Shown one piece after another: positions 49,392 through 58,399 of a DNA stretch of 64,000 nt. Source of the stretch: Gaiellales bacterium (lineage in GTDB: Bacteria > Actinomycetota > Thermoleophilia > Gaiellales > JAICJC01); assembly GCA_036273515.1 (NCBI GenBank), contig DASUHM010000054.1:1-64000 (forward strand), given 5' to 3'. Numbering within the stretch: position 1 is the first letter of the stretch; each line of letters starts with the position of its first letter. A program made the position numbers and the translations under genes. Under the pieces are notes generated by a model, which was not told where the DNA came from, ran no database searches, and saw nothing but the letters and a program-made list of their open reading frames with translations.

Positions 49392-50377
49392 CTCTCGAGC
49401 CGCGGCGGGAGCCCGAAGAGCGGGAAGATCGTCTCGGTGCTGAGGAAGAACGTGAGCTCGGCGATGCCGCCGTTCTCGATCTCGACGACCTGGAGCGCCC
49501 ACGGGTCGAAGCCGCTGCCGGTCTCGCTCGGCTTGTACTGCCCGAACGCCGGCGAGCCGTTCGCCGCCATCGTGGGGATGACGCGCGAGCCGGAGCAGCC
49601 GATCCCGGGGCCGAGCCACCACTTGAAGATGTCGTCCCGGCCGCGCAGCCACATGTCGTAGGGCGGCATCGACTGGATCGCGTCCTCGTGGATCAGCGCC
49701 GTCAGCTTCTCGATGTCGTACGCCTGGAACGCCTCCACGTAGCGGGCCAGCAGGTCTCGGTCGGCATCGCTCAGCGGCTGGGCCGGAGCGGCGGACACGA
49801 CGTCGGTCTGGTCGAGGGTCGCGCGCGCCCGCTGGAGGGCGCTGTTCACCGAGGCCACGCTCGTGTCGAGCAGCTCGGCCACCTCGGCGGCCTTCCAGCG
49901 CAGCACCTCGCACAGGATCAGGGCGGCCCGCTGGCGCGGCGGCAGGTGCTGGAGCGCCGCGACGAAGGCGAGCCGGATCGTCTCGCGCGACTCGGCCACC
50001 TCGGCCGGGTCGCCGTCGGAGATGGCGCCCTGCGGGATCGGCTCGATCCACGTCACCTCGGGCAGCGTGTTCAGGTTCGACACGACGGGCTCGACGGAGG
50101 GGCCCAGGTCCATCGGCCGGGCGCGACGCTCGCGGCTGTTGAGCATGTCGAGGCAGACATTGGTGGCGATCCGGTAGAGCCACGACCGAAGCGCCGAGCG
50201 GCCCTCGAACCGGTCGATGCTGCGCCAGGCCCGGATCAGCGTGTCCTGCACGGCGTCCTCGGCCTCGAACGGCGAGCCGAGCATGCGGTAGCAGTAGGCG
50301 GTCAGCTCGCGCCGGTGCTGCTCGAGCTCACCGAACGCAGGCGTGGCAGTGAGCGACGATCCCTCCACGGGCGACAT
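49388..50377 (-). CDS. ECF sigma factor with SnoaL-like C-terminal domain
   Basis: A 329-residue sigma factor. Region 2: LTAYCYRMLGSPFEAEDAVQ and AWRSIDRFEGRSALRSWLYR; region 4: AALQHLPPRQRAALILCEVL and AAEVAELLDTSVASVNSALQ. The last ~130 residues form a SnoaL/NTF2-like domain (RYVEAFQAYDIEKLTALIHE, MPPYDMWLRGRDDIFKWWLG). This architecture belongs to groups such as SigG/SigJ-like and TIGR02960, in which the C-terminal domain replaces an anti-sigma factor. ATG 50377. It is divergent from the AlkZ-related gene. Targets unknown. Confidence 0.88.
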   Translation of the reverse strand: MSPVEGSSLTATPAFGELEQHRRELTAYCYRMLGSPFEAEDAVQDTLIRAWRSIDRFEGRSALRSWLYRIATNVCLDMLNSRERRARPMDLGPSVEPVVSNLNTLPEVTWIEPIPQGAISDGDPAEVAESRETIRLAFVAALQHLPPRQRAALILCEVLRWKAAEVAELLDTSVASVNSALQRARATLDQTDVVSAAPAQPLSDADRDLLARYVEAFQAYDIEKLTALIHEDAIQSMPPYDMWLRGRDDIFKWWLGPGIGCSGSRVIPTMAANGSPAFGQYKPSETGSGFDPWALQVVEIENGGIAELTFFLSTETIFPLFGLPPRLES

Positions 50378-50423
50378 GGTACCTCGCCCGGCGCAAAGCG
50401 GACGGCCCCTGTAGCGTCCGGGG

Positions 50424-51203
50424 ATGGAGACGGCTCCCCTGGCCGAGCTGCATGCGCTGCGCGCGTTCGCCTGCCGGCTCGACCCGGCCCGGGCGCTCCG
50501 ATCCGTCGACGAGGCGGCCGACTTCCTGGCCGATCGGGGCATGCTCACCCGCACAACCGACTGCGCCCTGCCGAGCCTTTTCGAGGCCTGCCACCAGCCG
50601 CCCTACCGGGCCGGCCGCGGCGGCTTCGCGGAGTGGCCGGAGACCGCGTACCCGTGGTTCTGGGAGCTGGCGCAGCGCGACGGCGTCCACGAGCTCGCGA
50701 TCCACGGCGGCAAGAAGCTGCTCGTGACCGAGGCGGTCGCCCGCCTGGCCGATCCGCTCTGCCGCGCAGAGCTGGCGCAGGCCGACGCGGGAACGGGCGA
50801 ACCGGCCCGGCTGGCGCGCCATCTTGCCAGCGCCGGCCCGTCCGCCGTCGCCGACCTGAAAGTGGAGCTCGAGTGGGACGCCGGCCGCCTGCGCCGCGCC
50901 CGCCGACCGCTCGAGCGAACCGGCGCCGTGGTCAGCCACGGCGTCACCCTGCCCGGCGTCGAGTCGGGGCACGTCCACTCGAGCGTGCTCGCCCGGTGGG
51001 ATCAGGACATGCCGCACCCGTCCTCGGCCGGTTCGCTCGGCGACCTGGTCGTCGCCGCGGTGCGGGCGGCCGTGCTGGCGCCCCAGGCGGAGGTGGGTTC
51101 GTGGTTCTCGTTCACGCAGCGGGCTGATGCGGCGCTGGTGGACGGACTGGTGGCCGCCGGCCGGCTCGTGCGGCCGGCGCCCGGCTGGATCGCGCTGCCC
51201 TAG
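50424..51203 (+). CDS. AlkZ-related winged-helix protein
   Basis: A 259-residue protein with the look of the AlkZ-related/winged-helix family. It contains SLFEACHQPPYRAGRGGFAE, YPWFWELAQRDGVHELAIHG, GKKLLVTEAVARLADPLC, then helices such as LKVELEWDAGRLRRARRPLE and GSWFSFTQRADAALVDGLVA. AlkZ proteins unhook interstrand crosslinks in DNA; the related group has unproven activity and often lacks the catalytic QxQ, which I could not identify here. ATG 50424. Its 3' end meets the convergent copper amine oxidase with a 4-bp overlap. Confidence 0.65.
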   Translation: METAPLAELHALRAFACRLDPARALRSVDEAADFLADRGMLTRTTDCALPSLFEACHQPPYRAGRGGFAEWPETAYPWFWELAQRDGVHELAIHGGKKLLVTEAVARLADPLCRAELAQADAGTGEPARLARHLASAGPSAVADLKVELEWDAGRLRRARRPLERTGAVVSHGVTLPGVESGHVHSSVLARWDQDMPHPSSAGSLGDLVVAAVRAAVLAPQAEVGSWFSFTQRADAALVDGLVAAGRLVRPAPGWIALP

Positions 51204-53116
51204 CCGTCGTGGTGGCAGGCATGCCCGGCCGACGGCGGCGGCACGTCCAGGGCGGGATTGCGGTCGAAGAACCCGACCGGCCGCAGCTGGAACCCGCACC
51301 GCGCGATCGGCATCACCGGCCAGTCCTCGAGCCGGGGGAAGTGGTGGGCGCCGAACACGTACCAGAGCACGATGTCCTCGTCGACGAGGTTGCGGTCGGC
51401 GGCCGTCCAGCGCGGCAGCCCGTCGCCGCCCGCATCCTGGTTGGGGTACTCGCCGGCCGGATAGCGCTCGTCGCGCCTGTACGGCGTCACCCATACGTGG
51501 TGGTCGAGGAAGCGGGCCCGCTCCCGCACCTGCGAGTCGGGCTGCTGCATCGGCCGCACGTTGTCGCCCGGGACGAGTTCGTAGGCGACCGGGTCGCCGA
51601 TGCGGTTCCGGCGGGCGCGGTTCTCGACGCGGAAGCGCCGGGCCGTGTCGGGCGAGACCGACCGCTGCGCCTGCGACTCCCGCTCGTAGGTCAGGCGCAC
51701 CGGGCGGAACGCGCTCCCGTCCGGGTTCTCCGGGCCCCACGGATCGGCGGCGGCCTCGACGTCGCAGGCCACGTTCGCGGTGCCGTCGATGTCGACGTCG
51801 AGCCGGGCGCAGAAGAAGTGCTGGTGGTGGCTCGTGACGATGCCGTCGCCCAGCGGCAGCGAGTGGGGCGAGCGCTCGGCCGAGACGCTGCCGGCCGTGT
51901 GCAGGATGCCGGTGAGCTTGCCCTCGAACTCGATCGAGGCGTCCTGGTGGAAGTACCAGAAGAAGCCGTACTCGTAGTTTCCGACCGTGACGATGCACGA
52001 GACGACCAGCCGCCGCGACCGGGCCCGGTCGACCCGCCCGGAGTGGTCGTCGGTGTGCTTCCAGAGCAGACTGGCGTCCTCCTCGTGGATGCAGATCGCG
52101 TTTCGGATCGTGCGCGGCTCGCCGTCCCAGCCGTTCGTCACCCCGTCGAGGTAGGCGATCTCGCCGAGGCAGTCGCAGCCGAGCTCGAGCGAGTTCGTGA
52201 GCGGCCCGAGGCCGTACTCGCCGATGTCGAACACGTTCTTGAAGTGCGTCGTCGGGCCGGGGTCGCCGTAGGGGATGACGAGCTCGGCGATCGACGCCCG
52301 GTGGCAGATCGCGCGGCGCTCGCCCCCGTCCGTGTAGCCGATGTCGTGCAGCACGAGCCCCTCGCGCGGGTGGAATCCGACCCGCATGTCCCACCTCTGC
52401 CACGCCAAGTGGCGCCCGGCCAGTGTGAAGCTCGGTCCCTGCGGTTGGGTGATCTCGATCGGGCGCAGATCGTCGCGGTAAGGGTCGCCGCCGCCGCCGC
52501 GGTAGTCGCCGCCCTCCCCCGAGGGCACCGGCGTGCCCGGCGAGACGTCGTCGACGCGGAGGACGCGCATCTCGTCGAGGTCGACGACGGCGGTCAGGCC
52601 GTGCAGCGGCCGCGAGTACGGGTTGTCGCCGTGGTCGTCCCGGCGCACCCACGAGATCGCGCGGGCCTGGCGGGCCGGACCTGGCTCGAACGTCCCGCTC
52701 GACCACGGCTCGACGTGCACGTCGGCGGGATCGACGCCGCGCCGGTGCAGCGCCTCGAGATAGCGCGGGTCGGCGCGGACCGCGTCGATGACCGCGACGA
52801 ATTCCTCGATGTGGATGGCCGGCTGCACCCCCTCGGGCAGGTCGGTGATCGCCACCTCGCCACCGCCGAGCGGGACGACCGCCTCGACGCCGCGGCGGCG
52901 CACCTGGTCGAGCAGCACGCAGAAAGCCTCGCGGGGCGGCAGCGGGCCGCCGCCCTTCCAGGACAGGTAGTCGGCCTTGTCCGGCTCGCGCAGCTCCACC
53001 GACACGACCCGCACCCGGTCGGACAGCCCCGGTGCGGCCAGCGCCCGCCCGGCCGCCGCGGCGACCTCCTCCGCGCTCAGGGGATCGAGCGGGTGCGGCG
53101 CGGCCTCACTCGTCAC
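51200..53116 (-). CDS. Copper-containing primary amine oxidase
   Basis: A 638-residue copper amine oxidase. The cofactor Tyr is in VTVGNYEYGFFWYFHQDASI, the catalytic Asp in HFKNVFDIGEYGLGPL, copper ligands in VTSHHQHFFCARLDVDIDG and VFGAHHFPRLEDWPVMP. The N-terminal half holds two small alpha/beta domains and the linker YSRPLHGLTAVVDLDEMRVL. The enzyme oxidises primary amines to aldehydes with release of ammonia and hydrogen peroxide; relatives prefer phenethylamine, tyramine or histamine. No signal peptide, so it should be cytoplasmic. GTG 53116 overlaps the DUF1028 gene. Last gene of the LysR-controlled operon. Confidence 0.92.
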   Translation of the reverse strand: MTSEAAPHPLDPLSAEEVAAAAGRALAAPGLSDRVRVVSVELREPDKADYLSWKGGGPLPPREAFCVLLDQVRRRGVEAVVPLGGGEVAITDLPEGVQPAIHIEEFVAVIDAVRADPRYLEALHRRGVDPADVHVEPWSSGTFEPGPARQARAISWVRRDDHGDNPYSRPLHGLTAVVDLDEMRVLRVDDVSPGTPVPSGEGGDYRGGGGDPYRDDLRPIEITQPQGPSFTLAGRHLAWQRWDMRVGFHPREGLVLHDIGYTDGGERRAICHRASIAELVIPYGDPGPTTHFKNVFDIGEYGLGPLTNSLELGCDCLGEIAYLDGVTNGWDGEPRTIRNAICIHEEDASLLWKHTDDHSGRVDRARSRRLVVSCIVTVGNYEYGFFWYFHQDASIEFEGKLTGILHTAGSVSAERSPHSLPLGDGIVTSHHQHFFCARLDVDIDGTANVACDVEAAADPWGPENPDGSAFRPVRLTYERESQAQRSVSPDTARRFRVENRARRNRIGDPVAYELVPGDNVRPMQQPDSQVRERARFLDHHVWVTPYRRDERYPAGEYPNQDAGGDGLPRWTAADRNLVDEDIVLWYVFGAHHFPRLEDWPVMPIARCGFQLRPVGFFDRNPALDVPPPSAGHACHHDG

Positions 53117-53783
53117 CGGGCACCCCGTAGCTCGGCGCGCTCGCGGGGTCGAGCGCGCGGGCGACGTAGACGGCGGCCAGCGGCTGCCACCGCGCCCACA
53201 GGTCGGCCAGCGCGGCGACCGGGTCGGCCTCGGTCCAGTCGACGCGTAGATCGGTGACCGGCCATGTGACGGCGTCGCACACGAGCATCCCGGCCGAATG
53301 CACCGGCCCCGCCTCGCCGCCGGCGTCACGCCCGGCCGTGAGCGCGGCCACCAGGCGGTCGCCCAGGTCCGCGTCCGGATCGGCCGCAAAGGCCTCGGCC
53401 ATCGCCGCGGGCACGGAGTCGTCGGCGAGCAGGTTGCCCGCCGCAGCGCAGCCGGCCGCGGTGAAGTCGCCGTGGCGGCCGAGCGTGCACTCGCCGGAGA
53501 AGGCCGCAGCGCGGCCGAACGCGTCGACGACCGTCAGCTGACGGTAGGCGGCGAGCGGGGTCGCCGCCGTGACGGCCGCCAGCGCATCGGCCGCCGAGGC
53601 GCCCGCCGCGATCCGGTCGAGCAGGGCCGGGCCGAGCGACGGGTCGGTGATGTTCTGCGAGCACGCGGCGCCGACGCGGGCCCGTGCCCGGGCGCAGCGG
53701 GAGGCGACCGCGGGGCTGGATGACGCCACGATCGCGCCCAGCATGCCGGTGCGCCCGCAGCAGCCCACCAGCGAGAGCGTCAC
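53106..53783 (-). CDS. DUF1028 protein (Ntn-hydrolase-like)
   Basis: A 225-residue DUF1028 protein. The family start TLSLVGCCGRTGMLGAIVAS and the conserved blocks GAACSQNITDPSLGPALLDR, YRQLTVVDAFGRAAAFSG, TLGRHGDFTAAGCAAAGNLL and AFAADPDADLGDRLVAALTA are present. The family is thought to be related to gamma-glutamyltransferase-like Ntn hydrolases, but its reaction is unknown. It is often found with RidA, as here. GTG 53783 overlaps the RidA stop. Confidence 0.85.
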   Translation of the reverse strand: MTLSLVGCCGRTGMLGAIVASSSPAVASRCARARARVGAACSQNITDPSLGPALLDRIAAGASAADALAAVTAATPLAAYRQLTVVDAFGRAAAFSGECTLGRHGDFTAAGCAAAGNLLADDSVPAAMAEAFAADPDADLGDRLVAALTAGRDAGGEAGPVHSAGMLVCDAVTWPVTDLRVDWTEADPVAALADLWARWQPLAAVYVARALDPASAPSYGVPGDE

Positions 53784-54211
53784 GGCAGCACCGCGACCGC
53801 GGTCACCTCGACCGCCCACTCCGGCCGGGCGAGGCCGGACACGACGAGGCCGGTGAACACCGGGTGGACGCCGGCGAGGTGCTCGCCGAGCACGCGGTAG
53901 ACCGGCTCGCGGTGGCGGATGTCGGTGAGGTAGACGTGGCAGGAGACGATGTGCTCGAGCCCGGCGCCGCACTCCTCCAGGAGCCGGGCGATGTTGCGCA
54001 TCACCTGCTCGGCCTGGCCCACCGGATCGCCGACCGCGACGCTCTCGCGCGTGTCGAGATCCTGGGCGACCTGGCCGCGCAGGTAGATCGTGTTGCCCGC
54101 GATCACGGCCTGGCTGAGATCGTTCCCGAGCCGCTGCTCGGGATAGGTGTCGCGGGTGTTGAACGGCCGCACCCGGACGTGGCCGCCGACGGTGATGCGA
54201 TCGCCGCTCAC
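53780..54211 (-). CDS. RidA/YjgF-family protein
   Basis: A 143-residue RidA-like protein. It shows the family core NTIYLRGQVAQDLDTRESVA, GDPVGQAEQVMRNIARLLEE, HIVSCHVYLTDIRHREPVYR and HPVFTGLVVSGLARPEWAVE, with Arg and Glu in the last block at the positions used to hydrolyse reactive imines. Classic RidA deaminates 2-aminoacrylate; operon relatives may hydrolyse amine-pathway imines or enamines. GTG 54211 overlaps the HpaB-like stop. Acts in the cytoplasm. Confidence 0.88.
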   Translation of the reverse strand: MSGDRITVGGHVRVRPFNTRDTYPEQRLGNDLSQAVIAGNTIYLRGQVAQDLDTRESVAVGDPVGQAEQVMRNIARLLEECGAGLEHIVSCHVYLTDIRHREPVYRVLGEHLAGVHPVFTGLVVSGLARPEWAVEVTAVAVLP

Positions 54212-55662
54212 GTGCCCTCCACCAGCGGCTCGGACAGGCCGGCGTAGCGGCGGACGAGGTCGGCCGGGCCGGCGAAGTCGTAGGTGTTGTAGACGTGCAA
54301 GAGGTGGGCGAAGGCGGGCGACTGGGCGAAGAGCTGGAAGGTGAGCCGGTGGCCGGCGTAGTCGGAGTTGAGGAGGTCGCGGGCGAACGCGAACAGCCGC
54401 CGGCGGTCGTCGGCGCCGAACCGGCCCACGCGATAGTACTTGTGCAGGAGCGGCCCGATCTCGGGGGCGTCGAACGAGGCCGCGTCGGGCGTGACGCAGA
54501 GCTGGCCGCCGCACAGGTCGCGGGCCAGGTGCATCATCGCCGGAAGCTGGGTGCAGGCCACCACGCGCCCGGTCGCGAGCAGCGGCTGGTTGGGCATGAA
54601 GAGGCCGCCCGGGCTGCGCTCGCCCATCTCGATCGCGGCGGTCAGGTGGGCGTTGATGCTCTCCCGGTAGCAGGCGAGCTCCGCCAGCTTCTCGCGCACG
54701 CCCTGGTGCATCTTCACCCCGGTCTGGGTGGCCCCGGTGTAGGCGGTGCCCACCAGCAGGTCGGCGAAGCGCAGGTGGCGCTGGACGAACGGGAACATGC
54801 TGTAGCGGTGCAGGGTTGCCCGGATGAAGGCCGCCGCCCGCGTGTGCTGGTGGAAGAACACGTTCCCCCACGGGATCTCGACGTCGTCGAAGACGATCAT
54901 CGTGTCGATCTCGTCGAACCCGTTCGAGAGCGGATAGTCGGCGGCCGGGCCCTTGCCGGCGAAGGCCGAGCGGCAGATGTGGGTGATGCCCGGCGCGCCC
55001 ATGTCGGCGATGAAGCCGACGGCGTACTCGGACAGCTGCGCGTTGCCCCAGTCGCCGATGGTCGGCTTCACGAACGCCTGGTTCGCGTAGGCGGCGGCGG
55101 TCTCGAACTTCGCGCCGCGCACGACGATGCCGGAATCGGTCTCGCGGACGACGTGGAGCAGGACGTCGGGATCCTGGTCCTGCGGCCGCCGCGAGCGGTC
55201 GCCCTTGGGGTCGGTGTTCGCGGAGACGTGGAACGGATCGGCCAGCGCAGCGTGGCGGACGTGGTGGCGGATGTGCTCGGAGTAGGCCGGGTCGATCTCG
55301 TTCAGGACGTCCTGGCCGTCGAAGAGCGACCACATCTCGCCGACCGTCTCGTCGCCGACGCGGGTGACGATGCCCCCGACGTCGTCGAGGACGGTGTCGA
55401 CCGCCGCCCGCTTGGCGTGCCAGTCCTCCTTGGTGAGCGGGAGCTTCGGGCCCACCGGGCAGCGCTCGCCGGTCTCGGCGTCCGCGTAGGACATCCGCTC
55501 CCGCGTCGCCGCCTCGTGGGCGAGGTCGTAGATGCGGGCCCGGACGTCGACGATCGGCTTGAACGCGCGATGGGACGGCACGTCCTCGACCCGCTCCCCG
55601 TCGATCCACACCCGGCGCCCGTCCCGGATCGATTCGCGATATTCGGCGCCAGTTCTGATCAT
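54208..55662 (-). CDS. 4-hydroxyphenylacetate 3-monooxygenase (HpaB)-family protein
   Basis: A 484-residue member of the HpaB family, FADH2-dependent oxygenases with an acyl-CoA-dehydrogenase fold. The N-terminal block RTGAEYRESIRDGRRVWIDG, DLAHEAATRERMSYADAETG and PLTKEDWHAKRAAVDTVLDD, and the central HVVRETDSGIVVRGAKFETA, FDEIDTMIVFDDVEIPWGNV and VCTPDAA-like region match. It would hydroxylate a phenolic acid using a separate flavin reductase, none of which is nearby. ATG 55662 agrees with the family start. First gene of the operon divergent from LysR. Confidence 0.87.
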   Translation of the reverse strand: MIRTGAEYRESIRDGRRVWIDGERVEDVPSHRAFKPIVDVRARIYDLAHEAATRERMSYADAETGERCPVGPKLPLTKEDWHAKRAAVDTVLDDVGGIVTRVGDETVGEMWSLFDGQDVLNEIDPAYSEHIRHHVRHAALADPFHVSANTDPKGDRSRRPQDQDPDVLLHVVRETDSGIVVRGAKFETAAAYANQAFVKPTIGDWGNAQLSEYAVGFIADMGAPGITHICRSAFAGKGPAADYPLSNGFDEIDTMIVFDDVEIPWGNVFFHQHTRAAAFIRATLHRYSMFPFVQRHLRFADLLVGTAYTGATQTGVKMHQGVREKLAELACYRESINAHLTAAIEMGERSPGGLFMPNQPLLATGRVVACTQLPAMMHLARDLCGGQLCVTPDAASFDAPEIGPLLHKYYRVGRFGADDRRRLFAFARDLLNSDYAGHRLTFQLFAQSPAFAHLLHVYNTYDFAGPADLVRRYAGLSEPLVEGT

Positions 55663-55719
55663 GCCCCGCAGCGTCGCGCACACGGTTACATCGGTCAAAT
55701 CGGGCTTTCGCATCCACTA

Positions 55720-55738
55720 TCATCGGAAACGACGATGA
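55720..55738. promoter_or_regulatory. LysR-type operator candidate
   Basis: Inverted repeat TCATCG-N7-CGATGA with T and A at its ends, between the divergent HpaB-like and LysR genes and overlapping the LysR start. LysR regulators bind T-N11-A dyads near their own promoters. The binding is inferred. Confidence 0.5.
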
Positions 55739-56661
55739 ATGACCCGGCCGGACGGTTCACGCTCCGCCAGCTCTCCTGCTTCGTCGCGGCCTGCGAGGGC
55801 GGCGGGATCGGCGCCGCCGCCGGCCGCCTGCACCTGGCCCAGGCAACCGTCTCGGCCGCCATCGCCGACCTCGAACGGACGCTCGGGGTGCAGCTGCTCG
55901 TGCGCGGGCGGCGACGGGCGGCCACGCCGTCGCCGGCGGGACGCGAGCTGCTCGCCCAGGCGAGCGACGTCCTGGCCGCGGCGGCCCGGCTGGACGAGCG
56001 CTCCGCCTCGCTGCGCGGCGAGGTGTCGGGCGCGCTGCCGGTCGGCTGCCTGGTCACGCTCGCCCCCGCCGTCGCGCCGGCCGTGTGCCGCGCCTTCGAG
56101 CGGCGCTGGCCGCGCGCGCTCGTCAAGCTCGTGCCCGCCCACCAGGCGGAGCTGCTGGCGCGCCTGCGCGAGGGCACGATCGCCGTCGCGATCACCTACG
56201 ACCTGGGCCTGAACGCCGCCGTCGAGTTCGCGCCGCTCGCGCCCGCGCCGCCCTATGCGCTCCTGCCGGCCGACCATCGCCTGGCGACCGCGGACTCGGC
56301 GGACCTGGCCGACCTGGCGGATGACCCGTTCCTGCTGCTCGACCTGCCGCTCTCGCGCAACTACTTCCTGGGCCTCTTCCGGTCGGCCGGCGTCGAGCCC
56401 GCCGTGGCCCGGCGGGTGGCCGACCCGGAGCTCGTGCGCAGCCTGGTCGCCTGGGGGTACGGGTACACGCTCGCGAACGCCCGCCCCGAGCCGGTGCGGG
56501 CCGTCGACGGCACCCCGATCAGGGCGCTGCCGCTGCGCGGCGGGCCGGCGCCGCCCCGGGTCGGGCTGGCCCGCCGGGCCGGCCTCGAGCAGACCCGCAC
56601 GGCGACCGCGTTCGCCGACACGTGCACCGAGGTGCTGACGACCCGCTGGGGGCGGCCGTGA
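55735..56661 (+). CDS. LysR-family transcriptional regulator
   Basis: A 308-residue LysR regulator. The helix-turn-helix is at residues 9-65 (FTLRQLSCFVAACEGGGIGA, AAGRLHLAQATVSAAIADLE, RTLGVQLLVRGRRRAATPSP) and the co-inducer domain covers the rest (GALPVGCLVTLAPAVAPAVC, LREGTIAVAITYDLGL). It is divergent from the HpaB-RidA-DUF1028-amine oxidase operon and most likely activates it in the presence of an amine or aromatic inducer. ATG 55735. Its stop overlaps the DNA ligase start. Confidence 0.9.
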   Translation: MNDPAGRFTLRQLSCFVAACEGGGIGAAAGRLHLAQATVSAAIADLERTLGVQLLVRGRRRAATPSPAGRELLAQASDVLAAAARLDERSASLRGEVSGALPVGCLVTLAPAVAPAVCRAFERRWPRALVKLVPAHQAELLARLREGTIAVAITYDLGLNAAVEFAPLAPAPPYALLPADHRLATADSADLADLADDPFLLLDLPLSRNYFLGLFRSAGVEPAVARRVADPELVRSLVAWGYGYTLANARPEPVRAVDGTPIRALPLRGGPAPPRVGLARRAGLEQTRTATAFADTCTEVLTTRWGRP

Positions 56662-58223
56662 CCGCCTTCGCCGACGTCGCCGCGGCCTCCGAGGACGTGC
56701 GGGCGGAGTCCGGCCGCAGCGCCAAGGTCGTCCGCCTGGCAGCCTGCCTGGCCGCCCTCGACCCGGCCGAGGTGCCCGCGGCCGTCGCGTTTCTCTCGGG
56801 ACGGCTGCTCCAGCGCCAGACCGGCGCCGGCTGGGCGTCCCTGCGCGACCTTCCGGAGGCGGCTTCGGAGCCGGCGCTGCAGGTGCTCGGGGTGGACGCG
56901 GCGTTTGCGCGCATGGCGGAGCTCGCCGGCGCCGGATCGGCCGGCGCGCGGCGGGCGGCGCTGCAGGAGCTGTTCGGCCGGGCGACGGCGCCGGAGCAGC
57001 GGCTCCTGCGCGGCCTGGTGGCGGGCGAGCTGCGCCAGGGCGCCCAGGAGGGCGTGATGGTGGCGGCGGCCGCCCGGGCCGCGTCGGTGCCGGTGGCCGA
57101 GCTGCGCCGGGCGCTGATGCTGCGCGGCGACTTGGGCGACGTGGCCGCGACCGCGCTGCGCGACGGCGTCGAGGGGCTGCGCCGCTACCGCCTCGAGGTG
57201 GGCCGGCCGGTGCTGCCGATGCTGGCCCAGACCGCCGGGAGCGTCGCCGCCGCGTTCGAGCGGCTCGGCGCGGCCGCAATCGAGTGGAAGCTCGACGGCG
57301 CCCGCATCCAGGTGCACCGCAGCGGCAACGACGTCGCGGTCTTCACGCGCACGCTGGACGAGATCACCGCGCGCGTGCCGGAGGTCGTCGAGGAGGCCCT
57401 GCGCCTGCCCGCGGACGACTGCATCCTGGACGGCGAGGCGATCGCGCTCACCCCCGACGGCCGGCCGCTGGCGTTCCAGATCACCTCGGCCCGGATCGCC
57501 GGGCGCAAGGACGTCGCCGCCCTGCGGGCGTCGGTGCCGCTGACCGCGGTCGCATTCGACCTGCTCCACCTCGACGGCGACGACCTGCTCGACCGGCCCG
57601 GATCGGAGCGGGCCGCCGCCCTGGCCGCGCTCGCGCCCAGCCTGGCCGTGCCGCGGCTGTCCGAGCCGTCGCCCGAGGAGGCGGAGGCGTTCGCCGCCGA
57701 CGCGCTCGGCCGCGGCCACGAGGGCGTGATGGTGAAGGCCCTGGCCCAGCCGTACGAGGCCGGGCGCCGGGGCGCCGGATGGCTGAAGGTGAAGCCGGTG
57801 CACACGCTCGATCTGGTCGTGCTCGCGGCCGAGTGGGGCCACGGCCGCCGCCAGGGCGTGCTCTCGAACCTGCACCTGGGGGCGCGCGACCCCGAGAGCG
57901 GCGGGTTCGTCATGCTGGGCAAGACGTTCAAGGGCCTGACGGATCAGATGCTGGCATGGCAGACGAACGCCCTGCTCGAGCTCGAGACGAGCCGGGAGGG
58001 CCACGTCGTCCACGTCCGCCCCGAGCTCGTCGTCGAGATCGCCTTCGACGGCATCCAGGGCAGCCCCCGCTACCCGGGCGGCGTCGCACTGCGCTTCGCC
58101 CGCGTCAAGCGCCATCGCCCAGACAAGCGGGCCGAGGACGCCGACACGCTCGCGGCCGTGCTCGCCATCCACGCGGCTGTCGGCGGCGCTACGGGGCCGG
58201 CTGCGGCGCCGGATCCGGAGTGA
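56658..58223 (+). CDS. ATP-dependent DNA ligase
   Basis: A 521-residue ATP-dependent ligase of the LigB type. Nucleotidyltransferase motifs: I AAIEWKLDGARIQVHRSG (Lys is the adenylated residue), III VFTRTLDEITARVPEVV, IIIa VAFDLLHLDGDDLLDRP, IV GHEGVMVKALAQPYEAG and V GAGWLKVKPVHTLDLVVL; the N-terminal DNA-binding domain precedes and an OB-fold follows. It seals nicks with ATP in repair. GTG 56658 overlaps the LysR stop, so transcription may be linked. No Ku or LigD primase genes are nearby. Confidence 0.9.
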   Translation: MTAFADVAAASEDVRAESGRSAKVVRLAACLAALDPAEVPAAVAFLSGRLLQRQTGAGWASLRDLPEAASEPALQVLGVDAAFARMAELAGAGSAGARRAALQELFGRATAPEQRLLRGLVAGELRQGAQEGVMVAAAARAASVPVAELRRALMLRGDLGDVAATALRDGVEGLRRYRLEVGRPVLPMLAQTAGSVAAAFERLGAAAIEWKLDGARIQVHRSGNDVAVFTRTLDEITARVPEVVEEALRLPADDCILDGEAIALTPDGRPLAFQITSARIAGRKDVAALRASVPLTAVAFDLLHLDGDDLLDRPGSERAAALAALAPSLAVPRLSEPSPEEAEAFAADALGRGHEGVMVKALAQPYEAGRRGAGWLKVKPVHTLDLVVLAAEWGHGRRQGVLSNLHLGARDPESGGFVMLGKTFKGLTDQMLAWQTNALLELETSREGHVVHVRPELVVEIAFDGIQGSPRYPGGVALRFARVKRHRPDKRAEDADTLAAVLAIHAAVGGATGPAAAPDPE

Positions 58224-58399
58224 GCGTGCCGTTTCCGTTCGCCGGGGGCGTACCCAGCAGATCAGACCGCCGATGCCGCCGATGGGGGTCTCGGCGACCC
58301 CGAGGTCGTCGCCCGCGCCGATCCCGTGGAACAGAGGCCCGCCGCCACGGTACTCCCCACGTCATGCGCGGGCAAGCTGGGCGCGGGTATGCTCGGGCC

